A program made the translations under genes and the position numbers. A DNA stretch of 64,000 bases from Elysia crispata (taxonomy: Eukaryota > Mollusca > Gastropoda > Plakobranchidae), in contig JAWDGP010000851.1 of NCBI GenBank assembly GCA_033675545.1, forward strand, positions 207,501 through 271,500. The letters are read 5' to 3'. Shown in pieces: positions 63,272-64,000 of this stretch. The notes under the pieces were generated by a model that was not told where the DNA came from, did no database searches, and saw nothing but the letters and a program-made list of their open reading frames with translations. Position 1 is the stretch's first letter. Every line of letters starts with the position of its first letter.

Positions 63272-64000
63272 GTAAAAGCATTGAGACTTCTAAATTGTTT
63301 TTAAATGTTATATTATGCAGTTTTGCCTTATTGCAAAAGTATGTTAATCCAAATGCTGGGGTTTAAAACAAAACTTTCGACAAGTTATAGAATGTCAGTT
63401 AATTTAATTCATTTTGCTCATTCTACTTACAGATCTTATTGCTCAAAGCCATAATGGCCTTATAGGGGATTTGGTTTTGAAATATAATACTGAAAGTGAA
63501 ACGAAACCAAAAAAAAAATCAACAGTGCCTTAATCAATAGATTTGATCTTGGTCAACTTCGCATTATTTACAAGAACGTTGATTTACCAAACTATATTTT
63601 TAGTGTTTATCTTCAGTGCAACAGAGCATCAGTGTTTTTAATCAGTTAAAGAAAGAAAGATTTTACACAAAATACATCTTCATATTTTACACAGACTCTT
63701 GCATTAATGATGCTATTGTATTTTCCTATACATATTATGTTATTAGTCATTGCTTACATTTTACATTTTTAGGCTTTTATGGATCAATTGGCAGAAAATA
63801 TCAGCGATTCATTTTTTATAAGTTTCTGAATAATTACATCATTTTTACAGAAAATACAATGTTGCCACAAATGGTTAACCTTGTAAGTCCAGATTTGTTT
63901 TTAAAAATTATTTTTTGCAATAGAACAGTTTACAAGTAAAATCAAGCTATGCTATTAGTATCAGAAAAATGTGACAAATTAAAATATTGCTTTTGCTTTT
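63272..64000 (+). other. Probable first intron of the 62,975 gene
   Basis: AT-rich. A possible acceptor (ACATTTTTAG ending at 63,772) joins in phase to GFYGSIGRKYQRF, but this does not resemble a CD225 domain and is not adopted. An open frame at 63,616-63,939 spans it without further support. Confidence 0.4.

Overview
The window looks like nuclear DNA of a lophotrochozoan animal, most likely a gastropod mollusc (inference). The reasons are metazoan GT-AG split genes, a tandem set of intronless nicotinic-type Cys-loop receptor genes, a class A GPCR of the type expanded in gastropods, a TMEM168 orthologue, DIRS-type and non-LTR retroelements, tRNA-derived SINE-like pieces, and very many long microsatellites. 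Most of the sequence is AT-rich and non-coding. Many long open frames are only translations of simple repeats.

Layout. 1-241: last coding part of a Cys-loop receptor gene (+). 1.4-4.1 kb: microsatellites, SINE-like repeats and an inverted repeat. 4.69-8.0 kb: a decayed DIRS-like tyrosine-recombinase retrotransposon (-) with short terminal inverted repeats. 9.8-10.2 kb: trinucleotide repeats. 10,429-11,781 and 17,538-18,902: two complete Cys-loop receptor genes (+), each with its whole reading frame in one exon and a 3' splice site just before the ATG. 20.9-28.6 kb: CT and trinucleotide arrays, two LINE fragments, a 50-bp triplication and a 23-unit 22-bp minisatellite. 29,982-31,805: two-exon GPCR (-), with a broken paralogous exon at 35,182-35,289. 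35.75-37.3 kb: 33-bp minisatellite of about 47 units. 38,875-39,429: an uninterrupted 555-base CT tract. 40.3-47.2 kb: repeat-poor, A-rich on +, possibly a long 3' UTR. 47,221-54,182: six coding exons of TMEM168 (-), with a probable upstream 5' UTR exon ending at 56,959. 62,975-63,271: first coding exon of a small membrane protein gene (+), perhaps CD225/dispanin-like.

The most interesting unit is the receptor array. All three copies share the end of the M3-M4 loop and M4. The two full copies are about 94% identical in nucleotides across M1-M3 (248 of 264 by hand count) but much more different in the ligand-binding domain and cytoplasmic loop. They lack the vicinal cysteines and some of the aromatic residues of the acetylcholine site while keeping a cation-type pore. 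This suggests a constant-pore, variable-sensor receptor family homogenised by gene conversion. A chemosensory role, like that of cephalopod chemotactile receptors, is only a hypothesis.
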